Source of the DNA: Theobroma cacao
Lineage: Eukaryota > Streptophyta > Magnoliopsida > Malvales > Malvaceae
Reading direction: 5' to 3'
Assembly: GCF_000208745.1 (NCBI RefSeq)
Contig: NC_030858.1
Coordinates: 3,702,062-3,766,061 of the forward strand
Length of the DNA stretch: 64,000 bases
The notes under the pieces were generated by a model that was not told the origin of the DNA, made no database searches, and worked only from the letters and a program-made list of their open reading frames with translations. Position numbers and translations under genes: made by a program. Of this stretch, positions 24,638 through 36,300 are shown one piece after another (the stretch's first letter is position 1; each line of letters begins with the position of its first letter).

Positions 24638-25945
24638 TGTACTCGAGTGATACTGGACATATAAGGATTTACCCTACTTTTAACTTGTGACGCATCTTTT
24701 ATGAGATAAAACCGTGAGGTCAGTGGGTCAAAGCGGATAATACCTCACAGAGGTTGGTGTGGACCGTGACAATTGTATTAAAATAGACTTTAAGTACTAA
24801 TAATGTGTCACTAATGACAATGGACCTTTATTGAAGTGGAGAAGGATGTCACGATTCTTGCGTAAATGTAAATCTCACATAATTGAGATAATGCTCTCGG
24901 CAAGTATAGCCACAAAGTCCTACATTGAAGAGAAACTCCTCGCAGGAGTAAGATAATGCTCTTAGTGAGTAGAGCCACAAAGTCTCACATTGAAAAGAAA
25001 CTTTGAAGAGTAAGGGTAGATGTCATGATTCTAGAGACGGGAGATATGAATCTCACATTGACTATGTAATAAAGTGATACTAGGCATATAACGGTTGACA
25101 TCACCTTTAACTTGTAAGGCACATTTTGTGAGATAAAATCGTGAGGCCAACTGGCCAAAATATACAATACCTCATGAAAGTTGGTGTAGACCGTAGCACC
25201 TATCATCTAACTTTCTTTAGACAAAATCATGAGGCCAACAGACCAAAATAAACAATACCTCATAAGGGGTGGTGTGGACCGTGACACTTATCATCTAACT
25301 CTCTTTAGATGCAATTTTCAATTATGTTGTTTCATAATCTTTTGGCCCTTATTTGTGGATATTTATGAAATTTTCTTTTTAATAAGATAAGGGAAAATAA
25401 TTGTTAAATTAATCTTGATTATAATTTTTTTATATAAACATTAATATATTTGATTTTTCTCATCTTTTATAATGTTAAAAAAACAACTCTTATTGTATCT
25501 TTTACTCACAACTTCTTAAATTTCCTTTGATAGTCTCATCAAATTTTTCTTTAATTGATTAACAAAATGAAAAAAGATAAGATCAATTATGATCTTTGCT
25601 ACATTCAACTCGATCAAAACTTAATCATTAAAGTAAAATATAAAATTAAAAAAATATCAAGATTTGAATATATTCTTTAAGGTTAAGACCTCATTCCACA
25701 CATCAATAAAATTCTTTACAATGATGATTGTATTAGTGAAATTTAATCAAGGATGAAATTAATGTGTTCAACAAAACTCGTAATTACGATATGATAAGAA
25801 GAAAAATTGACTATTAAAAACATTAAGTAAAAATTGAGTATATTTATAATTTCACAATATTTGAAATTTAAATCCTAAACAAAATCAATGAATAATAAAT
25901 AATAATAATAATATATAATAATAATAATAATAATAATATATAATA
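24638..25945. repeat. 1.3 kb tandem duplication, copy 2
   Basis: Repeats copy 1 base for base with scattered substitutions and small indels, again starting TGTACTCGAGTGATACTGG and ending in an (AAT)n tract (about 25893-25945) just before an N at 25949. The three CCGTGAGG-type modules lie at about 24711, 25138 and 25226; the last two have decayed to ATCGTGAGG and ATCATGAGG. The short open frame shared by both copies (24257-24457 in copy 1) is not preserved as a long frame in copy 2. Confidence 0.88.
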
Positions 25946-25949
25946 TATN

Positions 25950-27570
25950 ACTAAAAATAAATGAACTAAATGAAAATTGCAATAAAATAAAATTTCAATG
26001 AAATAATTACTAATTATTCAATTTAAATGAATGTATTATTTAATAATATATTTCAAATACTTATAAATAACAAATTATATTTTTTAATATATTATGATAG
26101 TGTTGATATACTTAATTATGAATGTATTAATTTGTTTTATTTGGTTAATTAACTATGAATATATTTATTTTGATTTAATTACTACTATTTTAGATAATAT
26201 GGTTACAAAGCTATTTATTTATAAAAATAATTTGAATATTTTTATATTTAATTAATTGATTAGTGTATGATTCCTGCTTAAAAAGTAAGTATGAATCCCT
26301 TCCCTAAATCCAAACAAAAATACAAGCTTAGGAAAAATTCAATCTCCTTCAGCCAAGAAAACAGTTGTGCAAAATACAAAAAAAAAACGTCTGTAGGGAC
26401 TAGATTACCTGGCGAATTCCAACAAAAATCATTTACAATTCCCAACAATAGCAAAGGTTAGCATAACCTCACTCAACCTCTCGGAAGATCTAGTCAACAG
26501 GACATAAAAACTATTCATTCACAAGTTAGGCCAAAAACCCAGAAGAAATGGAAAGAGGGTTGTCGCCAGAAAGGGAAAGAGGATAAAAGAGAAAGAAGAA
26601 ATGGAAGGGAAAGAGAAAAAGAAAAGAAAAAATATTTTTACCTCGAGGATAAAAAAGAAAAACACTTATCACATTTTTAAAATAACATATTATTTTTTTA
26701 TTATTATATCTAATTAAACTCATAAAATATTATTTTTATTTATTAAAACTCTTATTTTGTATAAATTTCACTAAAATTCATCAATTATATTAGGTCAACA
26801 CCTGCTTATAAATCAATATGTATAAGCTATATTTTATGCTTTTAAAATGGATTGAAAACAACCAAAAATTTTGTTGATTCAACCAAATCCATTTTTTAAT
26901 ATTATGTAAATATGAATTATATTTATTTAAACAATTTAAATATAAACTTAATATGAACTTATTAGTTTGAATTTTATTGGTTTGATCTATCTTTATTTTT
27001 TGGATTGTTTTATTTAAACGATTTAAATATAAATTTCTTCATAATATATATTATTAAAAGCATTTACTATTTTTTAAAAAAAATCATTAGCCGAATAATG
27101 TCAAAGACAAAAAAAAAATTAGAAATCTGTTTAAATAAAGTTTTTTATTATTCTTGTAATAATTCTAGGAATTATTATAAAACATAAATCTTTTTAATGT
27201 TTATATGTATTGATTATAAAATTAAAAATTTAGTAACTTTACATATTTTAATATTTAAATAATTAGTATTCGTTTTTAGAAAAATAATTAGTATTCAAAT
27301 ATTATGTTATTTTTTATGTTATTATTTATTATTTTAAAGGATAAATTTTGAAAATTTAAAAAGAATGTAAATTTATTCAACTTTATATTTTTACACACAA
27401 AGATAGTTTTGTAAATTTATATTACATTTTTAATAAAATACTTTAAAATTAAATTTTGCAATGTAATTTTTTCAACAATTACATTTTTTATAATCATCAA
27501 TTTTCTATGTTATACCAAACGTAACAAAATTATCTTTCATCAATCACGATCTTAACCATCACATCCCTAT
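25950..27570. other. Very AT-rich intergenic sequence, no gene
   Basis: Almost entirely A/T with long homopolymers. Open frames such as 26526-26723 and 27005-27187 are low-complexity and unsupported. Confidence 0.65.
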
Positions 27571-27573
27571 TAA

Positions 27574-27966
27574 GAGCTTGTTTGGCCTGACTTTTTTCTA
27601 ATTTAAAAACTATTATGAAGTTTTTATGAAAAATAATAACTTTTAAAATTAAGTTAAAATTGTTTGGTAAGTTTTTTTTTATAAGTTATAATTTTTGTTA
27701 AAATTATCATAGAAAGTATTTTTTTGAGAGGGTAATATTGTAATTATTTTTAATAAATAAAGATATTTTTGAAATAAAAATAAATTTTTTTATATTTTTA
27801 AAAGAAGAGAAGAAAAAACTTTTCTTTGGAGCTTTTTTTTAAATTCTTTTTTTAAAAAATTTTGTTTTTTAAAAAAATTATTTTTAAGAGTTTATAAAAA
27901 ATCATATTTGACCTTATTTTTATTTTTAAAAAATAAATTAATTAAAAAATTAAGTCAAACATGCAC
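27574..27966. mobile_element. Tourist-like (PIF/Harbinger-type) MITE
   Basis: A 393-base AT-rich element with imperfect terminal inverted repeats: the left end is GAGCTTGTTTGGCCTGACTT and the right end, read inversely, is GTGCATGTTTGACTTAA. It is flanked by TAA on both sides (27571-27573 and 27967-27969), the 3-base target-site duplication expected for PIF/Harbinger MITEs. It has no coding capacity. Its 5' half closely resembles 53985-54080 and 62435-62550. Confidence 0.72.
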
Positions 27967-28094
27967 TAATTACATTCTTTGTTAAATACTAAACACCACC
28001 AAGGTTAAAAAGCAAAGGCATCTTCGTATTTGTACAAATGCAATCAAGGATAAAAAAAAATAAAAAGAAAAATGTCAACGAGAGTAAAATGGGA

Positions 28095-28265
28095 AGAAGG
28101 GAGAAAGGGTGCAGTGCTTTCCAGCCAGTGCACCCTTCTCCCTCCAGTGCGACGAGGGGGATGAAGCACGGCTGGAAGGCCCTCAACAGCGCCCAACCCC
28201 CTCGGCTCCCCGAACCGAGGCACGGTTATGGTGAGGGTCAGTAGCGCCGCCATGGCCGAAAAAAT
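28095..28265. other. GC-rich islet in AT-rich intergenic DNA
   Basis: About 170 bases of GC-rich sequence between very AT-rich flanks. It contains small inverted repeats: AAGGGTGCA at 28105-28113 against TGCACCCTT at 28129-28137, and CCTCGG against CCGAGG around 28200-28220. Short open frames on both strands (28038-28244 plus, 28044-28286 minus) are probably by-products of GC content. It could be a fragment of a GC-rich transposon end. Confidence 0.5.
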
Positions 28266-28299
28266 AGGCTGCCGAATGGGTCTCAAAAGAAACTTTCAA

Positions 28300-31200
28300 A
28301 ATTATGACATCATTTTTATTTTTTAGTTAATTTTTTCATTATAAACCATTAAGACAGGTTGATGCTATTGTTAGATATATACAAAGGTTTAAGCAAAATG
28401 ATTAGATAATATTAATACCAAATTGCTATAGATTTTTAATTTGGTGGTTGATTCTAATTAATGTTACCTCATTTGTCGTCACGCTGCTTCCAGTGAAAAT
28501 CTAACTCATGACCATTTTTCTTTTCTCTTTCCGTCGAATCAAAGACCCTTTTTTATGAAAGTTACGTGCTATTTTTTTATTTAAACAAAATCTTTTGGTA
28601 CATATGTTGGTATTCCTTCTCTACTCCTTAGTTTTCTTTGTTTGGGTAGAGAGTTGGAATTTTGGTTGCAGCCTTGCAGGGGTGAAGACATGGTGGAAGT
28701 TGCAAAATTGTTTGCCAAATGCCAAAATATTAGGTTGCGTTTTACTTTTTAGGCTCTATTTAATTAAACATCACTGTTTCTATTTTAATGTAAGTTTTTT
28801 GTCTTTTCTATTTGAATCATTTTGCTTATCTTAATAAATAAATTAGGGCTGCCACGTTAGAGTGTTGGCCTTGGCTGAAACTGCGTGGAACAAAAACCTT
28901 AGTTAATGGAGATTAAAATGCTCAAAATCCACATTTATCTACCAGTCATTCAACTTTTTGACATATTTTTAATGACCTTTTTTTTTTTATATAAATATCA
29001 TCTATAAGTATTTTTGAATTGTTGGTTCCTGACTTGTTCAATAATATCTTTAATGGGTTTTTAGTGACGAATCCTTTGCACGTTTTAAAATTATGGTTAT
29101 ATTATTTTGTGTTGAAATTTAATGTTATTAAATTAACCATTAATTAGGGTATTAAAATATTTTAATTAATCTTAAAGAGTGTATTAAGTGTTAGTAAAAT
29201 ACTTGTCATGGCGAAGAAAGACTCGTTGAAAAGATCATGGGATACCCATACACCTGGCCTAAACATTGTTCCATGAAAACTAAATGAAAAAAGAATCTTC
29301 ACCCAGGACGAAACAATTACTAATATTAATTTCTGTTCTGACATATCACTTAACAGATTCGTGCATACACGATGAAACTATTTTCCTATACGATTAATTT
29401 GTTTGGCAGCTGAGAATATGGAGGAGAAATGGAAAATTTTGGACCAATGCGAGACAGACGTTTTGTACTGTTCCATTGTGCCTAGCAGAATAGAAGAGAG
29501 TAACTGGTTGGTGCTTGCCTGGCCTGTGACAAATAGCAAGGCCGCTAACCAAACCTGTCGAAGAACTACACTAGTTATTTAAGTGCAGATTTAGCAAACA
29601 AGTCAGAAATTGGTGACCCAAACTACATATTCTCAACCGAATTCTCGAACCAACATTTGTTTCAAACTCCTCGTACGAAACAATGACATGCAACTACCAC
29701 CTCTCCTGACGTTGGATTCAAGTTCAGACCTTTCCATAAACCCATCCCAAGGGTTGAGAGATTTTTTCTTATAACAGTAACATCTTGTCTTCACCTAATA
29801 TTTCATGCTTTAGTCTTTATCAGATACTTGCTTGATAATTGTGATTGATAGTATAAGAGAAATAACATTAATACTGCTAATGATAGGTTAAGTAGTCACT
29901 GATAGATTTACAGAACTCAGCCTCTATTGCTCTGCATTTCTTGCCAGTACTCATTGCTTTTCATGTGGAGCTGACCCCATTTCTCATAGTACTTGCCAGT
30001 ACTCTGCATAACAATTCAATATGTCCACCATTTTCTATCCAACAAAGTGAAAAATATTACTTTTTAGGTATAGTATTTACAATCATTTATGTAATTTTGC
30101 CAAACAAAATCAATTTGTTAGAAATTTCTATCATTTGATGCACAGGACTTAACATCTGGAATTGGCATATTGTTGTTATTTATTAAAGTAATATAATGCA
30201 AAACTGGATTGAAGCAAGGGGCTTAGGGCAGGATTACTTGTATGATATAGGTGATCGATAACCTAATGAAATTGTGAAAGACCATTCAGTATGTAATGTA
30301 AAAAAAGATTACTAAACAATAAACATGATGATTAATATAACAGTATAATACAAACTCCATGAATTAGAGTGAGAGCAAATGAATTTACAAAGGAATGAAG
30401 TAGACAGTTGTGAAACCAGCACGCATAAATGGAGAAGATTTATTTTTCTTTTCCTAATTGTGCATGAGAAATTACAAATTGAATGATGGACAACAATATA
30501 GCAGCACGAGGGTTGTAGCCTCAGGAAAGATCACAAAGAAGTGTAAATATATCTCACTCAAAACTTGATCCAGAAATATTTGTAGGATAAGTAGTACTTT
30601 CGAATGGCATCTTGTGAGAAAAAAGATTCAAATGCCTTCTTGACTCCTGACTGCTGCACTAAGAAGCCTTGAATGATGCTTAGTTTGCCCGCACTGCAGT
30701 TTTGATCAACATCAAATTCAGGACATATTGCGCCAAGCAGAACAGATATGATAAATAATCAGTGGATAATGAATACGATCTCAATGTTCAACTCACTGTG
30801 AACGCCATAGATTAAACTTAGAAAAAGTGGCCAGGCTCAAGTTTTCAAAGAATTGTGGAATGTGGCACTGGCTTCCTTAGAGCTAAAGCAAGCAGATAAG
30901 CTTATCTGGAATTTCAAGAAAGCTTGATTGTTCTAATAATTGTTGATACATATATATTTTCTATGAATTAGTAAACCAACTGAGCTTTGGCTTGCAAATG
31001 CTTTGCTTCAATAGCAGATAAGAGAGAGAAGAAGAAGAAGAAAAAGAAACGGGGGTAGAAGATTATCACATGTCATATGCAAGAATGATCATCACATCCT
31101 CAACCATTCAGATTTCACAACCTCCTCAACTGCTAAAAGAAAACTTAAAGGCTGCAATTCCCACAGTGCACCAAAAGCAAGTCAATTTTGTTTAATCTGT

Positions 31201-31932
31201 TATAGGCTTTAATCAATTAACGTTTCTTGAAGATGTTTGTTTTGCTCCCAAGTAATACATATACCAATTTGGGGGTGTGCCAGCAGTGATTGCATCCCAT
31301 TCACAGGTCAAAGTAACTTATAGAGCTTGAATATGGGTGATGGGTCTAATGTTCAAGCCCAGCTGAAAAGAAATTTGGGTTGGGCATAGGGGAGTCAACA
31401 TAAAGCAACTGCTACTACAGGCCAACAAAGGCAAAACCAGTTGATTATTTTCAAAATTGGTTTGCTCATGCCCTTTCTCATTCCTGCCTGAATCATCATT
31501 CATTAAGCATCAGAGACAAGGCTGCCAACCAATAAACATAACAACATGGCAACTGTGCGTGTGCATGTGTATATGTGAGTGAACGTGTGCATAAACATGC
31601 CCAAAAACAAGAACATCACAGACACAGCCAGAAGAAAGAAAGAATATTGCACACAGTTTCATATGAATCACTAATTGAAAATGATATTTCTTCAAGCTAA
31701 ACTCCCCTTCTTTTAAATGTACAAGATCAGTGACAAGAACTCCTTTCATCAAAATATTCAAGGTTAATAAGCAAAGTAGAGGAAGGCAGGAGAAAGCTAG
31801 GATTCAAGACTAATATAAGAGAGTAGCTAATTTTGCCACAATGTACATGTTAAATCACAATTCAACAATATGAGGTACAAGAAAGCAGAAGCAAGAAGTT
31901 GGCATTTCATTCTGCATTTTGGTATACTGACC
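28300..31932. other. Intergenic region downstream of the 31.9-33.3 kb gene
   Basis: Mixed AT-rich sequence. A minus-strand open frame without a start codon (30558-30758) is described in the findings. Open frames at 31318-31503 and 31510-31761 show no family. Part of 31000-31930 may belong to the 3' UTR of the adjacent minus-strand gene. Confidence 0.5.
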
Positions 31933-33330
31933 TCAATCAGCTGTTTCTGATGTTTGACCATGTTGTTCCTCAATCAAAGATTGAACTCTCTGCAGTGAAA
32001 ATCAAATCAAAGTCCAAGAGCAGATGCATAAATACTGTTAAAGACAAAAAAAACATATAATGCTTGCTTTACCTTCACAGAGCTCCCAACCTCCTCTAGT
32101 TTTTGTAATAATGCAAGATCCCCTGAATGAGGGATAGCATCAAGCTTAGACCTTGGTGGAGAAAGCTGCAATCAAAAAGAAAGAAAAAGAACATTAACCC
32201 TATTCCTTATTGAACATTAATTAAGACAGAGGCTGACAGATTGAAAATAAACAATGTCTTGATGGATTCTCTAGGTTTATAGTTAAAAGCCTTTAAAAGC
32301 CCTATCATACATAACCCAACTAATTACAGAAACTATTAGATTGACTGGCATACCCAAGAAGCTGGTGAATGAATCCTAAAATTTGGAGTATCTTCAATTG
32401 CAGACACCTGTCGAGAGAAAACTTGGGTCCTCATATTTGAAAGGCGTGTCAAAACAGCCTTAAAATGAGCATGGAAAGGCATAGTTAACATTCTCTTCTT
32501 AGAAATCAGCAATACAATAATGATTAGATAATAAGAAATACCTTCCTAAAAGCACTTGGATTTGCAATGCCTTGAATTTGCACATCATCATTCGGCGGCC
32601 TTCTTACACCAACATTCTCAATTCTAAGAGAGTATACACCAAAAAGGGACTGCAGATATCCTAAAGGACAACACCGAAAGATTATATTTATTAAAACATT
32701 CAAAATAAAAACCTTTATCTAGACAATTAAAGAACATAAATTCTTTTCACCTTGTTCAATTACAACATCCGCAACTGAAGGCAGTAGAACATGCTTCTCC
32801 TTCTTTAAAACCCCAAAACATGGAAATGGAACTGGCCTTGTTACCTGAATTAGAAAGCTAAATGTCAGCGACTGCCTATTCTATTGAATGTATTTACCTT
32901 TGTAGTTAATGCATTTATTCCATTTTTGTGAATATATCTCAAAATAGCACCCTAACCAGTGTTCTAATCAGAAGCATGCTTTAAACAAATAAAAATAAGA
33001 AAGAGAAATGGTGAATTTTACTTTGTAAACGATGGAGTTTGGAGTGAGATAGAGCTTTCGGGATCGAATATCTTTACGGAGAATATATCTTCGAACGGGA
33101 ATGTATAGGAGCATGAACAAGCCAATACCCCAAGCTAGTATCAAAAGCAATGAAAACAAAACCCATTGAGCCGTCTGATATTTGACGAAATTCTCTTCCA
33201 TCTCCTGAAACGACGCCGTGTAAAGAACCGACTCATCCTCTGCCTCCGTACCTTCTTCTCCGGTAATAGACTCCGACAACAAACTTCTCTCTAAGCTCTC
33301 GATTTCCACTACTTCATCTCCAGTTCCCAT
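31933..33330 (-). CDS. Membrane-anchored protein of unknown function with bacterial-PH-like region
   Basis: Six exons in transcription order: 33330-33022, 32844-32751, 32660-32542, 32458-32354, 32165-32073, 31989-31933, giving 258 residues with all frames joining. The N-terminal 50 residues are acidic. One strong hydrophobic segment lies at about 55-78 (WVLFSLLLILAWGIGLFMLL), followed by a basic stretch (RRYILRKDIRSRK), so the C-terminal part is probably cytosolic. Residues about 90-190 follow the rhythm of the bPH_2/DUF304 fold: LYLTPNSIVYK, LPSVADVVIEQGYLQSLFGVYSLRIENVG, then IQGIANPSAF. In bacteria that fold is found in membrane proteins; the plant role is unknown to me. A weak coiled coil (LLQKLEEVGSSVKRVQSLIEEQ) ends the protein. 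I recognise it as a conserved plant uncharacterised family but cannot name it. Confidence 0.85.
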
Positions 33331-36300
33331 CTTAAAACCAAAAAAAAAAGCCCAAAATTATAACTTGCGACCGAATCCGCATCCGGAATTATCTTTCTGA
33401 AAAAGGAAAGAAAAGGTGAAATAGCTTACCTAATGCTCTTTATGGGGCAGTTTTCCGAGGTCTTTCACTTGGTGTTGTGGAAAGGGAAGACGAAGAGTAG
33501 AGCACAACGCGAAAAGAGTGGTCGTCTGCGTCCAAGGTGCGCCGCTTCAATTATGTTCGTGACAAAACGAAATGACAACGTGAGGGTGGGAGTATGGTGG
33601 ATTAACTGCTCTTTGCCATCATGATCGTTGATGTTGATGAAGAATCATGAGAGCCTGATCCAGCATTTCTGATTTGGTGTTTAACGGTGGAAAATTGGTT
33701 GGGAAAGAAAGGAGAGGACCGGTAGGTGTTTTGGGATTGCTTGACCCTTTTTTGTTTGGAATCTTTGACCGTTATTGTCAGGTGAATGATAATGAACCAA
33801 TGAGAAAAAAATTAGTATGTTATGAAATAAACATTTATTATTTTAATTATGAGATACTTAAAAATTATCTTAAAGTATTTAAAAATATTTACATAACTTT
33901 TTTTATCATATTAAATTAATTTTTTATATTTTATTTTAAATTAAATACATTTTTATAATTAACTATTAATTAAATATCATTACTTAAAATTTTAACCATT
34001 ATTTTTTGCTTATATGGCATTGACATAAAAAGTAAAAAAATTAAATAATTATATCGTCATATCATATTAACATATCATGTAATTATTCATAAAATAAAAA
34101 TATAAAAATTTGATTGTATATTCAAATTTTATGTTTTGATTAATTACGATTAATATAAAAATTTATTTGATTCAAAATAAAAATATAAAAATTTAATTAA
34201 ATGTAATAAAAAATAAAATTTTATTTAAAATTTTCTTAATAATTGGATGCTTGTTTAGATATTATATTTTGACAAAATTTGTTAAATATTTATATTAGAA
34301 TTATATTCTATTTTCTCACATTTTTATTAGAAAAAACACAGATAAAAATTTTCTTGGTGACACTTATAACATGATTTTGTTTTTTTTTTTGTGAGGGGGT
34401 TGTTGAACAATACGACGGGCTTTTCTCTCTCTAAATTGTTAAGGCTGCAAGGCCCATTAAAAGTAGGCCTTGGTGGTTTGCAATTCCTATAGTGCTGGTT
34501 GGTCCTAATAGGCTGATATTGACATATTGCATGCGCTTCAGGAAACGAAAAAAGCCCATGTTCCCACCTTGGAACCTCGTGTAGTGATGATCATATTATC
34601 AATTCATCATTTCACGGTTGAAATAACAAAAAGCAATCTTCCCTCCCAATCAAGGACTTGCCCAGTGTCAGAAAACCAATGTGGACAGCTGCTCCTGTCC
34701 TTAGCTGCTTTGAACTGCCGCTTTCCGACCAGAAAAACCTATGCCCAAACAAATTTCTCGACTCATCATAATCAACACAATCTTTTATGTTATCTCCAGA
34801 CACGACCGCGTTGCAATAATTTCTTCCATACCTCTCCATATCACATGCTGCACTGTTGTTACCCTTATTTAAGTTATGGCTGGGATTAAAGAGTCGGTTT
34901 TCCTGTCTAGGACAAAACCTATGGCCTTCTTCGAACCATGTCCCATGCCCTTTGGGAAACATTTTTCCTCTCCACGAATAACTTGGCTTTTACTTCTTTT
35001 TGTACTAGGATGGTTGGAAACCCCAAAACCAAAAAACCATCGACAAGAAAAGGAAACATTGTTTAGGTTAAAATTTCATTTTATGTACACGCATACATAA
35101 TTGTCCGTTGCCTTGAAATAGGGCTCCATATTTTTCTTTTAACTAGTCTCCTGATATTGTGCTGTTCATTGTTGCAGCATTTTGGTGGAACCTCTCCTGC
35201 CAGAGGGCAAGTTGGGTTACTTGCGTCCAAGAAAAAACACAGGGACAAATGATCAAAGTGTTCATTGATGATCCCTTGCAAAAGTTACCAAGACCTAGCT
35301 AGTTTTTTTGGACCCCCTTGTTTTTCGGACATATCCTTGGTGGTTTGTAGCATCTGCTCATAAAACATCCAAAAACCATTTAAAGCACATATTCCGTACA
35401 CGACTTTGATCTGTGAAAAAAAAAAAGAAGGTTTTTCCGTCATTTGGAAGAAAAAAACAATGGCCAGATATGGAGGAATGACTGCATAAAACTTAGATAT
35501 GAGAATAACTATTCATTTTATTTTTTTAATAAAAATAAAAAATCCTAAAATCTTCAAATTTGTCATTTTAAAATCTAAATAGATCAAATTAAATTATCCC
35601 TGAAATTCAGTTGTTTATAGATTTTCTATTTTTTTATCAAATAACTTAACAATGTGATTTCTTTTTAAAAAATTGAATTTTATTTTTAAATGAAAAAATT
35701 ATGCATCAATTATTAAGATAAATACTCAAATACTCTAATAATATAATATATAAAAGAAATATCTTTCACGTATACAAATGCATGAATGATGTAATTAATG
35801 GAACCGAGACTAATAAAAAAACTAAAAGCCAAACATGAAAAGAACAGAGGAGAAGGAGGATTGAGGGAAACAATGTTAGGAGTGAAGATGAGGATTGTTT
35901 AGTGTCGAGTCAAAATCAGGATTGAAAGAGCAAGCGCACATGGAAGGAAAAGGGGACTAGAGGGGGGTGGCCTTGGCTGTGGGCCCTGGGCTTGGGGGTG
36001 GGGAGCTATAGCAATCAAGGGTCAGTCCTCGAAGCATCATACGTTTTCACGGGCGCAGGACCATAAACACGATGATGAGGTGTAGCTGCCCCCACGTCAG
36101 GTGGCTACACCATCTATTGGTTGGGTTATCCTTCTGGCCCACTCCCAGACCAATTTGATTGACAAAGTAGGCCGATGTCCTTAATTCGATTCAGGCCCAT
36201 CTCCCCGTGACCTGGCCCACTTCACTTCCTTCCTGTCGGGGTCAGCCAGCTCTCACCAATGTCTAAGTTTCCTTGCCTATTGATGCCGACTTTTCCTCTT

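Noticed and set aside
28038..28286. Short proline-rich frames on both strands of the GC-rich islet
   Set aside because: GC-rich DNA lacks stop codons by chance; there is no start context or homology to support a gene.
34527..34962. Opposed frames of 120 and 116 codons
   Set aside because: Both strands are open over the same bases and neither has domain support or a clear promoter.
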